Assembly: GCF_029504695.1 (NCBI RefSeq)
Contig: NZ_JAQFIN010000007.1
Location: 1 to 64,000, forward strand
Source of the DNA: Parabacteroides sp. PF5-6
Lineage (GTDB): Bacteria > Bacteroidota > Bacteroidia > Bacteroidales > Tannerellaceae
Reading direction: 5' to 3'
Length of the DNA: 64,000 bases
A program made the position numbers and the translations under genes. This document shows, piece by piece, positions 7,575 through 16,336 of this stretch; position 1 is the stretch's first letter, and each line of letters opens with the position of its first letter. A model generated the notes under the pieces. That model was not told the DNA's origin. It searched no databases and saw nothing but the letters and a program-made list of their open reading frames with translations.

Positions 7575-9404
7575 ATGAAGCAACACCATAAAATAGAACT
7601 CCTCTCCCCAGCCAAGGACCTGGCCACCGGCCAGGAAGCCATCCTGCATGGGGCGGATGCCGTGTATATCGGGGCGCCGCGGTTTAGTGCGCGCTCGGCA
7701 GCCGGCAATTCGGTGGAGGATATCCGGGCGCTTTGCGACTTTGCGCACCGGTATGATGCAAGGGTGTATGTGGCGCTTAATACCATCCTTTTTGACGATG
7801 AAATGGAGGAAACCGAACGGTTGATCTGGGAATTATACCGTGCCGGGACCGATGCACTGATCGTGCAGGACATGGGCATTACGCAATTGAATCTGCCGCC
7901 AATCCCGTTGCACGCCAGTACGCAGATGGATAACCGGACGCCGGAGAAGGTGCGGTTCCTCGAAGAGGTCGGCTTCCGGCAGGTGGTGTTGGCCCGCGAA
8001 TTATCATTGGCCGAGATCGAAGCGATTGCGAAAGAGACCTCGGTTGCCCTGGAAGCCTTTGTGCATGGGGCTTTGTGTGTGAGTTATAGCGGACAGTGCT
8101 ACCTGAGCGCTGCCGTCGGCGGACGCAGTGCCAACCGGGGCGAGTGCGCGCAATACTGCCGTTTGCCCTATACGATGGTCGATGCCGACGGGCGGACGAT
8201 CGTTTCGGGCAAGCACCTGTTGTCGCTCAAAGATATGAACCGCTCCGCTGACCTGGAGCAGATGCTCGATGCCGGGATCGCTTCGTTTAAGATCGAAGGA
8301 CGGTTGAAGGATGTGTCGTATGTCAAGAATATCACGGCCTACTACCGGCAGAAATTGGATGCGATCTTTGCCCGGCGACCGGAATACGGGCGGACTTCGT
8401 CGGGACGGTCTACCTATACCTTCGAGCCAGTGCCCGAGAAGAGTTTCAACCGCGGATTCACTTCTTACCTCTTACATGGGAAAGATCCGGATATCACCTC
8501 TTTCGATACGCCCAAGTCGATCGGTGAGCCCGTCGGCAAGGTGAAAGAGATCAAAGGGCAGTCGTTCACCGTTGCCGGCCTCAAACCCATCCATAATGGC
8601 GATGGATTGGCCTTTTTTAACGCCCGGGGCGAGTTGGAGGGTTTCCGGGTGAACCGTGCCGAGGCCAACCGCATCTATCCGATGGACCGTCCGGCGCTGA
8701 AGCCCAAGACCTTGCTTTACCGTAACCTGGATCATGCCTTCTCGGCCTTGTTATCCAAGCCTTCGGCAGAGAGGAAGATCGCAGTCGAGATCGAGTTGGG
8801 AGAGAACCCGACCGGATTCACCCTGGTGATGACCGACGAGACGGATGCCCGTATCATACTCCCCTGGCCCTTTGAAAAAGAACCGGCCAAACGCGATCAG
8901 ACAGAAAATATCCGTACCCAGTTGACGAAGCTGGGCAACACCCCTTTCGAGGCATCGGAGGTGAAGATCACCTTTTCGCACCATTGGTTTGTGCCTTCTT
9001 CGGTCTTGGCCGAGATGCGCCGGGTCGGGGTCGAACGCCTGTTGGAAGTCAGAAAGATCCGATTCCATCGGGAATGGGTGAAGCCGCAGACGTATCGGAA
9101 CCCGACTGTTTTCACCGGAAAAATACTCACTTACCTGGGTAATGTGGCGAATAAACAGGCAGAAGCCTTCTACGAGGCGCATGGGGTGGAGCAGATCAGT
9201 CCGGCTTTCGAACGGATGCCGCAGAAGGATGTGCCTTTGATGTTCACCAAGCATTGCCTGCGCTACAGCTTGGGCTGGTGTCCGGTCTGGCAGAAGGAAA
9301 AGTCGCCCTACAAAGAACCGTATTACCTCCTGTACAAGGACACGCGGCTGCGGCTTGACTTTGATTGCGGGCGTTGCGAGATGAAAATTTATCGGGAAGG
9401 GTAA
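7575..9404 (+). CDS. Peptidase-U32-family RNA hydroxylation enzyme (RlhA/TrhP-like)
   Basis: A TIM-barrel-like N-terminal half begins with IELLSPAKD. The U32 signature is clear: EAFVHGALCVSYSGQC followed by GECAQYC, providing clustered Cys residues. In E. coli, U32 proteins RlhA and TrhP hydroxylate C2501 of 23S rRNA and uridine-34 of tRNAs using prephenate-linked chemistry and iron-sulfur ligands. The C-terminal part adds CLRYSLGWC and FDCGRCEMK, further paired Cys that could complete a metal or Fe-S site. At 609 aa it is nearer to RlhA (about 650 aa) than to short U32 members; the exact RNA target cannot be told from sequence. The start is the only ATG after the repeat array. Confidence 0.88.
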   Translation: MKQHHKIELLSPAKDLATGQEAILHGADAVYIGAPRFSARSAAGNSVEDIRALCDFAHRYDARVYVALNTILFDDEMEETERLIWELYRAGTDALIVQDMGITQLNLPPIPLHASTQMDNRTPEKVRFLEEVGFRQVVLARELSLAEIEAIAKETSVALEAFVHGALCVSYSGQCYLSAAVGGRSANRGECAQYCRLPYTMVDADGRTIVSGKHLLSLKDMNRSADLEQMLDAGIASFKIEGRLKDVSYVKNITAYYRQKLDAIFARRPEYGRTSSGRSTYTFEPVPEKSFNRGFTSYLLHGKDPDITSFDTPKSIGEPVGKVKEIKGQSFTVAGLKPIHNGDGLAFFNARGELEGFRVNRAEANRIYPMDRPALKPKTLLYRNLDHAFSALLSKPSAERKIAVEIELGENPTGFTLVMTDETDARIILPWPFEKEPAKRDQTENIRTQLTKLGNTPFEASEVKITFSHHWFVPSSVLAEMRRVGVERLLEVRKIRFHREWVKPQTYRNPTVFTGKILTYLGNVANKQAEAFYEAHGVEQISPAFERMPQKDVPLMFTKHCLRYSLGWCPVWQKEKSPYKEPYYLLYKDTRLRLDFDCGRCEMKIYREG

Positions 9405-9424
9405 ACATTACGATCAGAAATGAT

Positions 9425-9432
9425 TAGTTTTG
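9425..9432 (+). promoter_or_regulatory. -7 element upstream of the cyclophilin gene
   Basis: TAGTTTTG matches TAnnTTTG and lies 32 nt before the ATG at 9465. No clear -33 TTTG at the usual distance is seen. Confidence 0.5.
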
Positions 9433-9464
9433 TGGGGAATGGAAAAACTTAAAAATTAAATCTT

Positions 9465-10295
9465 ATGAAAAACCTTCTTTCCCTTTTGGTCTTATTGATC
9501 CTGATGACCGGTTGTGCGCAGAAGCAGAAACCATTGGATCCCAACAAACCGGTGTATGTGACCGTGAAAACTTCGATGGGCGATGTGACCGTCGTGCTCT
9601 ACGACGACACCCCGTTGCACAAGGACAACTTTATCAAACTCTGCCAGGAGAATACCTACGACGGCGTATTGTTTCATCGCATCGTCAAAGACTTTGTCGT
9701 GCAAGGCGGCGACCCGAAGAGCAAAGAACGCGAAGAGGGTGTGCGCTACGGTAGCTACAGCGGTGGATATACGGTCCCTGCAGAGATTCTGCCGCATTAC
9801 TTCAACAAACGCGGTGTGCTTTTGGATGCCAAGAAAGGCGACGATACGAATCCCGAACGGGCTTCGGCCGGTACGCAGTTCTGTTTTATGCAGGGCAAGG
9901 TGATGACCGACGAAGAACTGAACGCTGCCGAAGTACGCATCAATGATATCCGCCGCAACTGGCTCTATCACAAGATTAAAAAGGAACTGATCGAAGCCAA
10001 TGCCTCTTTGGCGGAAGAAGCCAACGCCGAATTGCTCGAGACAGAAGTATCTGTTAAACTAATGGATACGCTGGAAGACTTGGGCCCGTATGTGATCCCG
10101 GAAGACCGCCGGGAGGTCTACCGCACGATCGGTGGCGCCCCGCATCTGGACGGATCGGTCACGATCTTCGGCGAGGTAGTCGAAGGGCTGGATGTCGTCG
10201 AAAAGATGTCACTGGTTGAAACCGAAGGTGCCGAACACTTCAACTGGCCCAAAGAGCCCGTCTGGGTCATCTCGACCAAGGTCTTCCAGAAATAA
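9465..10295 (+). CDS. Cyclophilin-type peptidylprolyl isomerase lipoprotein
   Basis: Proline cis-trans isomerase for folding of exported proteins. The N-terminus has a lipobox (LMTGC, Cys17), so the protein is membrane-anchored on the periplasmic side. Cyclophilin motifs are DNFIKLCQENTYDGVLFHR and FVVQGGDP, SAGTQFCFM, and FGEVVEGLDVV. About 90 residues (roughly 150-240) are inserted between the active-site half and the C-terminal strand, including a charged helical stretch; this makes 276 aa against about 165 for a minimal cyclophilin domain. It is preceded by a likely promoter and stands alone. Confidence 0.93.
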   Translation: MKNLLSLLVLLILMTGCAQKQKPLDPNKPVYVTVKTSMGDVTVVLYDDTPLHKDNFIKLCQENTYDGVLFHRIVKDFVVQGGDPKSKEREEGVRYGSYSGGYTVPAEILPHYFNKRGVLLDAKKGDDTNPERASAGTQFCFMQGKVMTDEELNAAEVRINDIRRNWLYHKIKKELIEANASLAEEANAELLETEVSVKLMDTLEDLGPYVIPEDRREVYRTIGGAPHLDGSVTIFGEVVEGLDVVEKMSLVETEGAEHFNWPKEPVWVISTKVFQK

Positions 10296-10365
10296 GCTTG
10301 CATTCTTCTAAATCTTTTTAACCTCTTCCATTGTTGTACTATAAGAATAACTTAATGGAAGAGGA

Positions 10366-10920
10366 ATGAAACATATTGCCATTATATCAGCAAGCATACG
10401 GGAAGGCCGATTGAGCCATCGCGTAGCCCTTTTTATCAAGAAGTATATCGAGGATAACCGTTTGGCAACGGTAGAGGTATTGGATTTGAAAGCCTATAAC
10501 TTCCCTTTGTTTACGGAGCGATTGATGTATCAGACACATCCTTCGGCGGAGGTCTTGGATTATGCCGAGCGTTTCAACCGGGCGGATGGGATCATTGTGG
10601 TCTCTCCGGTGTATAATGCCAGCTTCCCGGCGGCGTTGAAGAATGTGATCGACCTGTTGGTGACGGAATGGAAAGACAAGGTTGTGGCCGTCTCTTCGGT
10701 GACCTACGGCACGAACGCGGGCATTACGACGGTGATGGATCTGCAGTCCCTGTTATTGAGGCTGGGCGCTTTGGTTATCCCGGCTTCTTTCACGGCCTTG
10801 AATGCCGGCAACGAATACGATGAGCAGGGCAATGCCGAAGCGCCGGAAGTGGCCGACCGAAGGATCAAAGGCTTTGTCGATCAATTGCTACGATTGATCG
10901 TTCAGACACAAGGGGAATAA
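10366..10920 (+). CDS. NADPH-dependent FMN reductase (flavodoxin fold)
   Basis: A 184-aa single-domain flavoprotein reductase. The phosphate-binding loop ISASIREGRLSHRV near the N-terminus and the VVSPVYNASFPAALKNVIDLL segment (about 80-102) are the hallmarks of the FMN_red family, which reduces FMN or azo/quinone substrates with NAD(P)H in the cytoplasm. The physiological substrate cannot be inferred. The next gene starts 40 nt downstream behind its own promoter-like element, so co-transcription is uncertain. Confidence 0.9.
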   Translation: MKHIAIISASIREGRLSHRVALFIKKYIEDNRLATVEVLDLKAYNFPLFTERLMYQTHPSAEVLDYAERFNRADGIIVVSPVYNASFPAALKNVIDLLVTEWKDKVVAVSSVTYGTNAGITTVMDLQSLLLRLGALVIPASFTALNAGNEYDEQGNAEAPEVADRRIKGFVDQLLRLIVQTQGE

Positions 10921-10924
10921 TCCC

Positions 10925-10932
10925 TATCTTTG
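10925..10932 (+). promoter_or_regulatory. -7 element upstream of gtrA-like gene
   Basis: TATCTTTG fits the Bacteroidota -7 box and lies 28 nt before the ATG at 10961. A -33 TTTG is not evident. Confidence 0.55.
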
Positions 10933-10960
10933 CCTCCTCAATGGGCATAAGAGAAGAGCA

Positions 10961-11350
10961 ATGAAAGAATCGGTGCGTGTGGTGCGCTTTATGATTATCG
11001 GTACGTTGAACGCGCTGATCACGGCTGCCGTCATCTGGCTGATGATGGATGTGGTGCGTTCTAACTATCTCTGGGCAAATGTGGTGGCCTATGTCGTGGC
11101 TCAGGTGCATAATTTCTTTTGGAGTAAGTATTGGATCTTCGGGGCTGCCCGGGGACGTTTCGTGCGTGAGGTACCTTTGTTTCTCATCGCTTTTGGCTGT
11201 GCTTATGGGGCGCAGTTCTTGGCGCTGCTTTTGATGGTCGAGGGTTTGGGGATGAATGAATACCTGGCGCAGTTCCTGGGCTTGTTTGTTTATGGGGCTG
11301 TTAATTTTGTGATGAATCGAAAGGTGACTTTTAAGGGGAAAGGGGTTTAA
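10961..11350 (+). CDS. GtrA-like small membrane protein
   Basis: 129 aa with four predicted membrane spans and the GtrA/DPMS pattern: RFMIIGTLNALIT at the first span, NFFWSKYWIF between spans 2 and 3, and NFVMNRKVTF at the C-terminus. GtrA proteins are thought to help move lipid-linked sugars (undecaprenyl-phosphate-glucose) across the membrane, but the substrate is not known here. No glycosyltransferase partner adjoins it. Its last codons (GKGV) run into the AAGGGG array that forms the convergent intergenic region with the SDR gene. Confidence 0.88.
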   Translation: MKESVRVVRFMIIGTLNALITAAVIWLMMDVVRSNYLWANVVAYVVAQVHNFFWSKYWIFGAARGRFVREVPLFLIAFGCAYGAQFLALLLMVEGLGMNEYLAQFLGLFVYGAVNFVMNRKVTFKGKGV

Positions 11351-11420
11351 GGGGATTAAGGGGTCCAAGGGGCTTAAGGCTTATCCCTTAAACCCCTTGG
11401 ACCCCTTAATCCCCTTAGCT
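11333..11420. repeat. 9-nt-period array forming a bidirectional terminator-like hairpin
   Basis: AAGGGG recurs at 40, 49, 58, 67 and (as AAGG) 76 of the 11300 block, a 9-nt step; the right arm has CCCTTAAAC, CCCTTGGAC and CCCTTAATC in the same 9-nt step. The two arms are reverse complements around TTAAGGCTTAT. The array covers the stop codons of both converging genes (11348-11350 and 11415-11417). Confidence 0.85.
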
Positions 11421-12140
11421 CTTAATTCTTAGCCTTTCCCATAGCCAGCCCGGAATCATCCGCCAAAAGAATACCAGAATCCGATAGCGCCAATCGATCA
11501 CGATGCGGCGCTTTTTTCGTAACAGGGCTTTGACAATGGCCTGGGCAACCCGCTCAGGTTGCATCAATATCGGATAGCGGTCGTCTTTCAAGAGGTCAGT
11601 TTGCACGAAACCGGGGCGAATGTCGGTGAAATGGATTGTTTTGTGATTCATCCGGGTCAATTGGGCCAAGGCATCGACGTAGATGTTCTGGTATCGCTTG
11701 GTGGCGGAATAGGAGGGGGCAGCACCCAATCCCTGGGTTCCGGCGATGGAACTGATCACGGCGATATGTCCGCCGCCTTGTTTCTCAAAGTAATGATAAG
11801 CGGCAAGCACCATCCGGGTGAAACCCATGGCGTTGGTTTCTATTGTGGCTAATTCGATGGCCGGATCGAGCGTCGGGTTCTGTTTGCCGATGCCTGAGCT
11901 AAGCAGGAAAAGATCCATTCCCCCTAATTTCTCGATCAAATGGGATAAATGGGCAGGAGCGTCTGCCGAGGTGATATCGATGGGTTGCGTTTGGAACCGC
12001 TCCGGGTCGGTGGCACGAAGCGCTTCCAGGCGGTCGGCTCGTCGTCCGGCAAGGCCTACATGCCAGCCTTGTTGGTGGAACAATTTAGCCACTTCCAGAC
12101 CGATACCGGAAGTGGCTCCTATGATAATGATTCGTTTCAT
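11415..12140 (-). CDS. Short-chain dehydrogenase/reductase
   Basis: Classical SDR of 241 aa: NAD(P)-binding GATSGIGLEVAK at the N-terminus, a SSGIG stretch in place of NNAG, catalytic Ser in VISSIAG, and YSATK with Tyr and Lys of the active site. The basic residue RR after strand 2 (AGRRADR) suggests NADP(H). The C-terminal region (WRYRILVFFWRMIPGWLW) is aromatic and hydrophobic, as in membrane-associated SDRs acting on lipid-like substrates. It starts directly at the end of the GH43 gene with no gap, so the two form an operon. Substrate unknown. Confidence 0.9.
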   Translation of the reverse strand: MKRIIIIGATSGIGLEVAKLFHQQGWHVGLAGRRADRLEALRATDPERFQTQPIDITSADAPAHLSHLIEKLGGMDLFLLSSGIGKQNPTLDPAIELATIETNAMGFTRMVLAAYHYFEKQGGGHIAVISSIAGTQGLGAAPSYSATKRYQNIYVDALAQLTRMNHKTIHFTDIRPGFVQTDLLKDDRYPILMQPERVAQAIVKALLRKKRRIVIDWRYRILVFFWRMIPGWLWERLRIKS

Positions 12141-13262
12141 TTAGGGAATGGTTTGCGGTTGGGTGTTCGGACCGTGGATGATGAGTTTACCCTCCGACGT
12201 GATCTCCATCGGGTCGATAAAGACGACGCGGTCTTCTCCCGTTTGGGTTGTGCGAGCATGATATACATGAAGCTTCTGACCATCTTCCAGGTAAAGAACC
12301 ATCCCGTGTCCGGTGCCGGTCACATCGCCTCCCTTTTCCACATTCTTTTCCAGTACCGGGTTATTATCTGCTTTCCGAAACGGACCCAACGGATTTTGGC
12401 TTGTGGCATAACCCACGGCATAGTTTGCTCCGCCAAAGAAATTGGCCGAGTACAACATATAATACGTATCGCCTTCTTTGATCAGGAAAGAACCTTCGGT
12501 CCAGCGGCGGTTTACTTCCTGCGACGTGACCGAGCGGCTTTCCCATTCCGCCTGTTGGTCGTCCATCCGGACAGGCGGACGAAGCAAGAGTACCGGTTCA
12601 CCGATCACCCCGCTGAAATCCGGCTTGAGCTCCACGCCATAGATCCAACTTTCCTCGATTTCATCGAACCAACCTTTGGCTTTTGCCCAGTCGGCCACTT
12701 CGCTTTCGACCGGATGTTTATAGCAACAGCGGGAGTAATAGAGATATACTTTACCGTTTTCATCGTCGAAATAGAGGTTCGCGTCGATGATCGGATAACC
12801 CGGATCGAATAGCGGGCCGCCGTTCATCTCCCGGAAAGGGCCGGTCGGTTGGTCGGCTACGGCTACTCCGATGCGGAACATTTCCAGTTCGTTGGTCGGA
12901 TTGTTTTTCCAGTTTGCGCTATACCATATATAATACTTGCCGTTCCTTTCGTACACTTCGGGTGCCCAGAAGCAGTCGACCGTCCAGGAATCGGCGGTCG
13001 CTCCGGTATAGACCAGTCCTTCGTCGTTCCAATCTTTCAGGTTGTCGGAAGAATAGGCGCGGAATCCGTTGGGCTCCGACGTGCCGTACATATAAAACTT
13101 GCCGTCGGAAGCTTTCAAGATGAAAGGGTCGCCGAACTTCACCGGCAGAGGATTCCGGAATGAATACGTCTTTGCGTCGGAGGCTGAATCTGTCTGCTTT
13201 GATTTACCCGAGCATCCTGCCAATAAGAGTATCGAAAGGCAGAAAAAGAATACATTTCTCAT
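12141..13262 (-). CDS. Glycoside hydrolase family 43-like lipoprotein
   Basis: Surface or periplasmic glycosidase with a five-bladed beta-propeller, the fold of arabinofuranosidases and xylosidases. The lipobox LAGC gives lipidated Cys17. Candidate catalytic residues are Asp45 (FGDPF, general base), Asp160 (IIDANLYF, pKa modulator) and Glu256 (WTEGSF, general acid). Repeated GKFYMYGTS, GKYYIWYSA, KVYLYYS and TYYMLYSA strands mark the blades. No SusC/SusD pair lies nearby, so it is not part of a polysaccharide utilisation locus here. It is the first gene of a two-gene operon with the SDR; the polymer it acts on cannot be inferred. Confidence 0.9.
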   Translation of the reverse strand: MRNVFFFCLSILLLAGCSGKSKQTDSASDAKTYSFRNPLPVKFGDPFILKASDGKFYMYGTSEPNGFRAYSSDNLKDWNDEGLVYTGATADSWTVDCFWAPEVYERNGKYYIWYSANWKNNPTNELEMFRIGVAVADQPTGPFREMNGGPLFDPGYPIIDANLYFDDENGKVYLYYSRCCYKHPVESEVADWAKAKGWFDEIEESWIYGVELKPDFSGVIGEPVLLLRPPVRMDDQQAEWESRSVTSQEVNRRWTEGSFLIKEGDTYYMLYSANFFGGANYAVGYATSQNPLGPFRKADNNPVLEKNVEKGGDVTGTGHGMVLYLEDGQKLHVYHARTTQTGEDRVVFIDPMEITSEGKLIIHGPNTQPQTIP

Positions 13263-13283
13263 GTGGAGTTTGTTTTTGTTTGT

Positions 13284-14816
13284 TTAAATATAAGAGATAA
13301 CAGCGTCTTTCAGTCGCGACGCCGTATACGGTTTCAATACGATATCGTTGCACCCCGCTTTTAGCGCTTTTTCCTGCGCGGTGTAGTTGCCGTATTCGGT
13401 GAAAGCGATGATTGGGGTGGTGAAGGAAAGATCCCGTATTCTTTTCACAAAGTTCAAGCCGTCGATAACCGGACTGGAGACATGCACCATCAACAATTCG
13501 GGTGAAAGAGAAAGATATTTCTCCAGTCCTTCTTCTTTATCGTTGATTTTCAAAATAATATATTCATTACTCAGAACTGTGTGGATCGGCCCGAAATCCA
13601 ATTCGTCGAAGCCGATAGCCAGGATCTTCTTCCGGTGTAGCGACTCCTGAGGTTGAACCTGTTCGTCAGGTGGTAGTGGCTGGGCTTCCTCTGCTTCTTT
13701 CATGGTTTGCCGCAACGGTATACGGAAGAAGAACGTACTGCCCTGTCCGAAAACAGAGGTAGCGCCGATCTCTCCGCCCAGATGCTCAACCAGGCTTTTG
13801 GAAATAGCCAGTCCCAGTCCTGTGCCTTGTGTGAAGTTGTCTAACTTTTCAAAGCGTTCAAAAACATACGGTAACTTGTCTTCGGTTATACCCGTTCCGG
13901 TGTCGGTGACGGAAATCGTATAGGTATTGTCTTTCTCTATTTTCATTTGCAACGTGATGCTGCCCTCGAAGGTATGTTTGGCTGCGTTGGACAAGAAGTT
14001 GTGCACGACCTGTCGTATGCGGTTGGGATCGGTATAGGTGTAGATCTCTTCCGGCGGCAGGAGCAAATGAAGCTCCACTTCCGGTTTCATTTTGATCTTT
14101 TGCACTTCGAAAATCTCTTTCAACAGCTCGTTCAGCTCGGTGTGTTGCAGGTTGATCTCGATCCGGCCCGACTCAATGCGGGAGATATCCAGGATGTCGT
14201 TGATCAGTTGAAGCAATAATTCGTTGTTCTTGCGGATAATGGCGATGATCTCCTCTTTTTCGCCGAAGAACTCATCGGAAGCCAGGATCTCAGAGAAGCC
14301 CACAATGGCGTTCAGCGGGGTACGGATCTCATGGCTCATATTCGCTAAAAAGGACGATTTCATCAGGTTTGCTTCCTGCCGTTTGCGGATATCGACCAAC
14401 TCATCCATACGCCTGATCCGGTCGCCGATGTCTTGGATCAAAGCCAATACCAGATTATCTTTGTAGGGCACGAGACGCGCCTGGTAATAGAAACGTAGAC
14501 CTTTCAGGTCCACGTGGTATTCCAATTCCCGCAACTGCCCATCGGCCAGGCATTGATGAATCGTGTGAATAATTAATTCACTGACTTCCGGCGAATAGAT
14601 AATCCGGGCATCCATGCCGACCAACTCTTTCATGCTGTGGAAGAGCTTCATGCTCTCCGGCATGTACACCTCGCGCAGGAAGAATTGATCGTCGAAAACA
14701 AAGATGAAACCAGGCAACGACTCTATAATTGCGTTACACCGTTGCGTTAGTTGCCGCATCTCTTCCGAATGCGTAAAATCAGTTCCCGGAACTGAAGGGC
14801 CTTGTGTTGAATCCAT
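13284..14816 (-). CDS. Hybrid sensor histidine kinase with degenerate receiver
   Basis: A cytoplasmic PAS-type sensor kinase of 510 aa: PAS-like domain (about 25-135), short coiled linker, HisKA with phospho-acceptor His162 in MSHEIRTPLN, HATPase_c with NAAKH (N box), DTGTGI (G1) and GTGLGLAISK (G2), and a C-terminal receiver-like domain (about 396-510). No signal peptide or membrane span is present. In the receiver the phospho-acceptor Asp position is His445 (LLMVHVSSPVIDG) and the acidic pair after the first strand is changed (AIGFDELD), while Lys495-Pro remains. It is therefore probably a non-phosphorylated pseudo-receiver with a structural or binding role. No response regulator gene adjoins it. 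Confidence 0.93.
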   Translation of the reverse strand: MDSTQGPSVPGTDFTHSEEMRQLTQRCNAIIESLPGFIFVFDDQFFLREVYMPESMKLFHSMKELVGMDARIIYSPEVSELIIHTIHQCLADGQLRELEYHVDLKGLRFYYQARLVPYKDNLVLALIQDIGDRIRRMDELVDIRKRQEANLMKSSFLANMSHEIRTPLNAIVGFSEILASDEFFGEKEEIIAIIRKNNELLLQLINDILDISRIESGRIEINLQHTELNELLKEIFEVQKIKMKPEVELHLLLPPEEIYTYTDPNRIRQVVHNFLSNAAKHTFEGSITLQMKIEKDNTYTISVTDTGTGITEDKLPYVFERFEKLDNFTQGTGLGLAISKSLVEHLGGEIGATSVFGQGSTFFFRIPLRQTMKEAEEAQPLPPDEQVQPQESLHRKKILAIGFDELDFGPIHTVLSNEYIILKINDKEEGLEKYLSLSPELLMVHVSSPVIDGLNFVKRIRDLSFTTPIIAFTEYGNYTAQEKALKAGCNDIVLKPYTASRLKDAVISYI

Positions 14817-14847
14817 TGAAAATTATGGCTTTTGAATGTGCGCGTCA

Positions 14848-14855
14848 CAAAGATA
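14848..14855 (-). promoter_or_regulatory. -7 element of the histidine kinase gene
   Basis: On the minus strand TATCTTTG lies 32 nt upstream of the kinase ATG, matching TAnnTTTG. It is divergent from the dipeptidase promoter about 50 nt away. Confidence 0.6.
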
Positions 14856-14901
14856 ATTTAAAAGTTAAACCTGATCTATAAGTAATCTTACTTTTTTTGT
14901 G

Positions 14902-14909
14902 TAAGTTTG
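14902..14909 (+). promoter_or_regulatory. -7 element of the M20 dipeptidase gene
   Basis: TAAGTTTG matches TAnnTTTG. It overlaps the TTG at 14907 that would otherwise extend the dipeptidase frame, which argues for translation starting at the ATG at 14934. Confidence 0.6.
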
Positions 14910-14933
14910 CCTAAACTAAATATAGATAATGCC

Positions 14934-16289
14934 ATGTCAGTAAAATCTTACATTGAATCTAACAAAGAACGTTTCTTAGAAGAATTATTTTCTTTAATCA
15001 GTATCCCCTCCATTAGCGCCAAGCAGGAACATAAACCGGATATGGAGGCTTGTGCCCGTCGCTGGACCGAAGTATTGCTTTCGTCCGGTGCCGATCGTGC
15101 TGTGGTGATGCCGACTAAAGGCCATCCGGTAGTCTATGGCGAGCGCATGATCTCTCCGGATCTGCCGACCGTTCTGGTTTATTCGCATTACGATGTGATG
15201 CCGGTCGAGCCGTTGGAGTTGTGGAAAAGTGATCCTTTTCAGCCGGAGATCCGCGACGGTCGTATCTGGGCACGTGGAGCCGACGACGATAAAGGCCAGG
15301 CGATGATGCAGGTGAAAGGTTTCGAAACCGCCATCAAAGAAGGGCTGTTGAAGTGTAATGTGAAATTTATTTTCGAAGGAGAAGAAGAGATAGGTTCACC
15401 CAGTCTGGAAGATTTCTGTAAAGAAAACAAAGAATTGTTGAAAGCCGATATCATCCTGGTTTCCGACACCAGTATGGTAAGTCCCGATATCCCTTCCCTG
15501 ACCACCGGTCTGCGTGGCTTGGCCTATTGGGAGATCGAAGTGACGGGCCCGAACCGGGATTTACATTCCGGCCATTTCGGAGGCGCAGTGGCTAACCCAA
15601 TCAACGTATTGTGTAAGTTAATGGCGGATATTCAGGATGCCGACGGACGTATCACTATCCCCGGCTTCTACGATGATGTGCAGGAACTGTCTCCTGTCGA
15701 ACGGGATATGATCGCGCAGATCCCCTTCGATGAAGAAAAGTATAAAAAGGCTATCGATGTGAAGGAATTACGCGGTGAAAAGGGCTATTCTACGTTGGAG
15801 CGTAACAGTTGCCGTCCGACTTTCGACCTTTGTGGGATCTGGGGAGGATATACCGGCGAGGGCAGTAAGACCGTACTCCCTTCGAAAGCGTATGCCAAGA
15901 TGTCGACCCGCCTGGTGCCGCATCAGGACTACCGGAAGATCATCACACTGATGGAAGAGTATATCGCGCGTGTAGCCCCCGCTTATGTGACCGTCAAGAT
16001 CCGTCCGACGCATGGCGGACAGGGGTATGTTTGTCCGATCGATATCCCGGCTTATCAGGCGGCCGAGCGGGCGATGGAAACCGCTTTCGGAAAGAAACCG
16101 CTGGCTGTTCGCCGCGGAGGAAGTATTCCTATCATTGCTACGTTCGAAGAAGTATTAGGTTTGAAAACCATCCTGATGGGCTTTGGCCTGGAAGAAAACG
16201 GTATCCATTCCCCGAACGAAAGCTGCCGTTTGGACTTCTTCTATAAAGGAATCGAATCGGTTGCCGAGTTCTATCGGGAATTTAAATGA
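14934..16289 (+). CDS. M20-family dipeptidase (metallopeptidase)
   Basis: Cytoplasmic zinc dipeptidase of the M20 clan. Metal-site motifs are in order: YSHYDVMP (His-x-Asp), GADDDKGQ (bridging Asp), FEGEEEIGS (catalytic Glu followed by metal Glu), a SDT metal Asp, and a late HSPNES His. A lid/dimerisation domain lies around 200-310 (LHSGHFGG). The frame is open to a TTG at 14907, but that TTG sits inside the -7 promoter box; ATG at 14934 gives 451 aa, usual for this family. Substrate specificity (carnosinase-like or general dipeptides) cannot be fixed from sequence. Confidence 0.93.
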   Translation: MSVKSYIESNKERFLEELFSLISIPSISAKQEHKPDMEACARRWTEVLLSSGADRAVVMPTKGHPVVYGERMISPDLPTVLVYSHYDVMPVEPLELWKSDPFQPEIRDGRIWARGADDDKGQAMMQVKGFETAIKEGLLKCNVKFIFEGEEEIGSPSLEDFCKENKELLKADIILVSDTSMVSPDIPSLTTGLRGLAYWEIEVTGPNRDLHSGHFGGAVANPINVLCKLMADIQDADGRITIPGFYDDVQELSPVERDMIAQIPFDEEKYKKAIDVKELRGEKGYSTLERNSCRPTFDLCGIWGGYTGEGSKTVLPSKAYAKMSTRLVPHQDYRKIITLMEEYIARVAPAYVTVKIRPTHGGQGYVCPIDIPAYQAAERAMETAFGKKPLAVRRGGSIPIIATFEEVLGLKTILMGFGLEENGIHSPNESCRLDFFYKGIESVAEFYREFK

Positions 16290-16336
16290 AAATATCGTCT
16301 CTATTTATAGTAGATTCACTATTTAATTAAAAGAAT

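Noticed and set aside
11949-12812. Plus-strand open frame (287 codons) across the SDR and GH43 genes
   Set aside because: It spans the junction of two convincing genes on the other strand and lacks any motif.
14907-14933. Upstream TTG start for the M20 dipeptidase
   Set aside because: The TTG lies inside the TAAGTTTG promoter box, so it would not be in the transcript.
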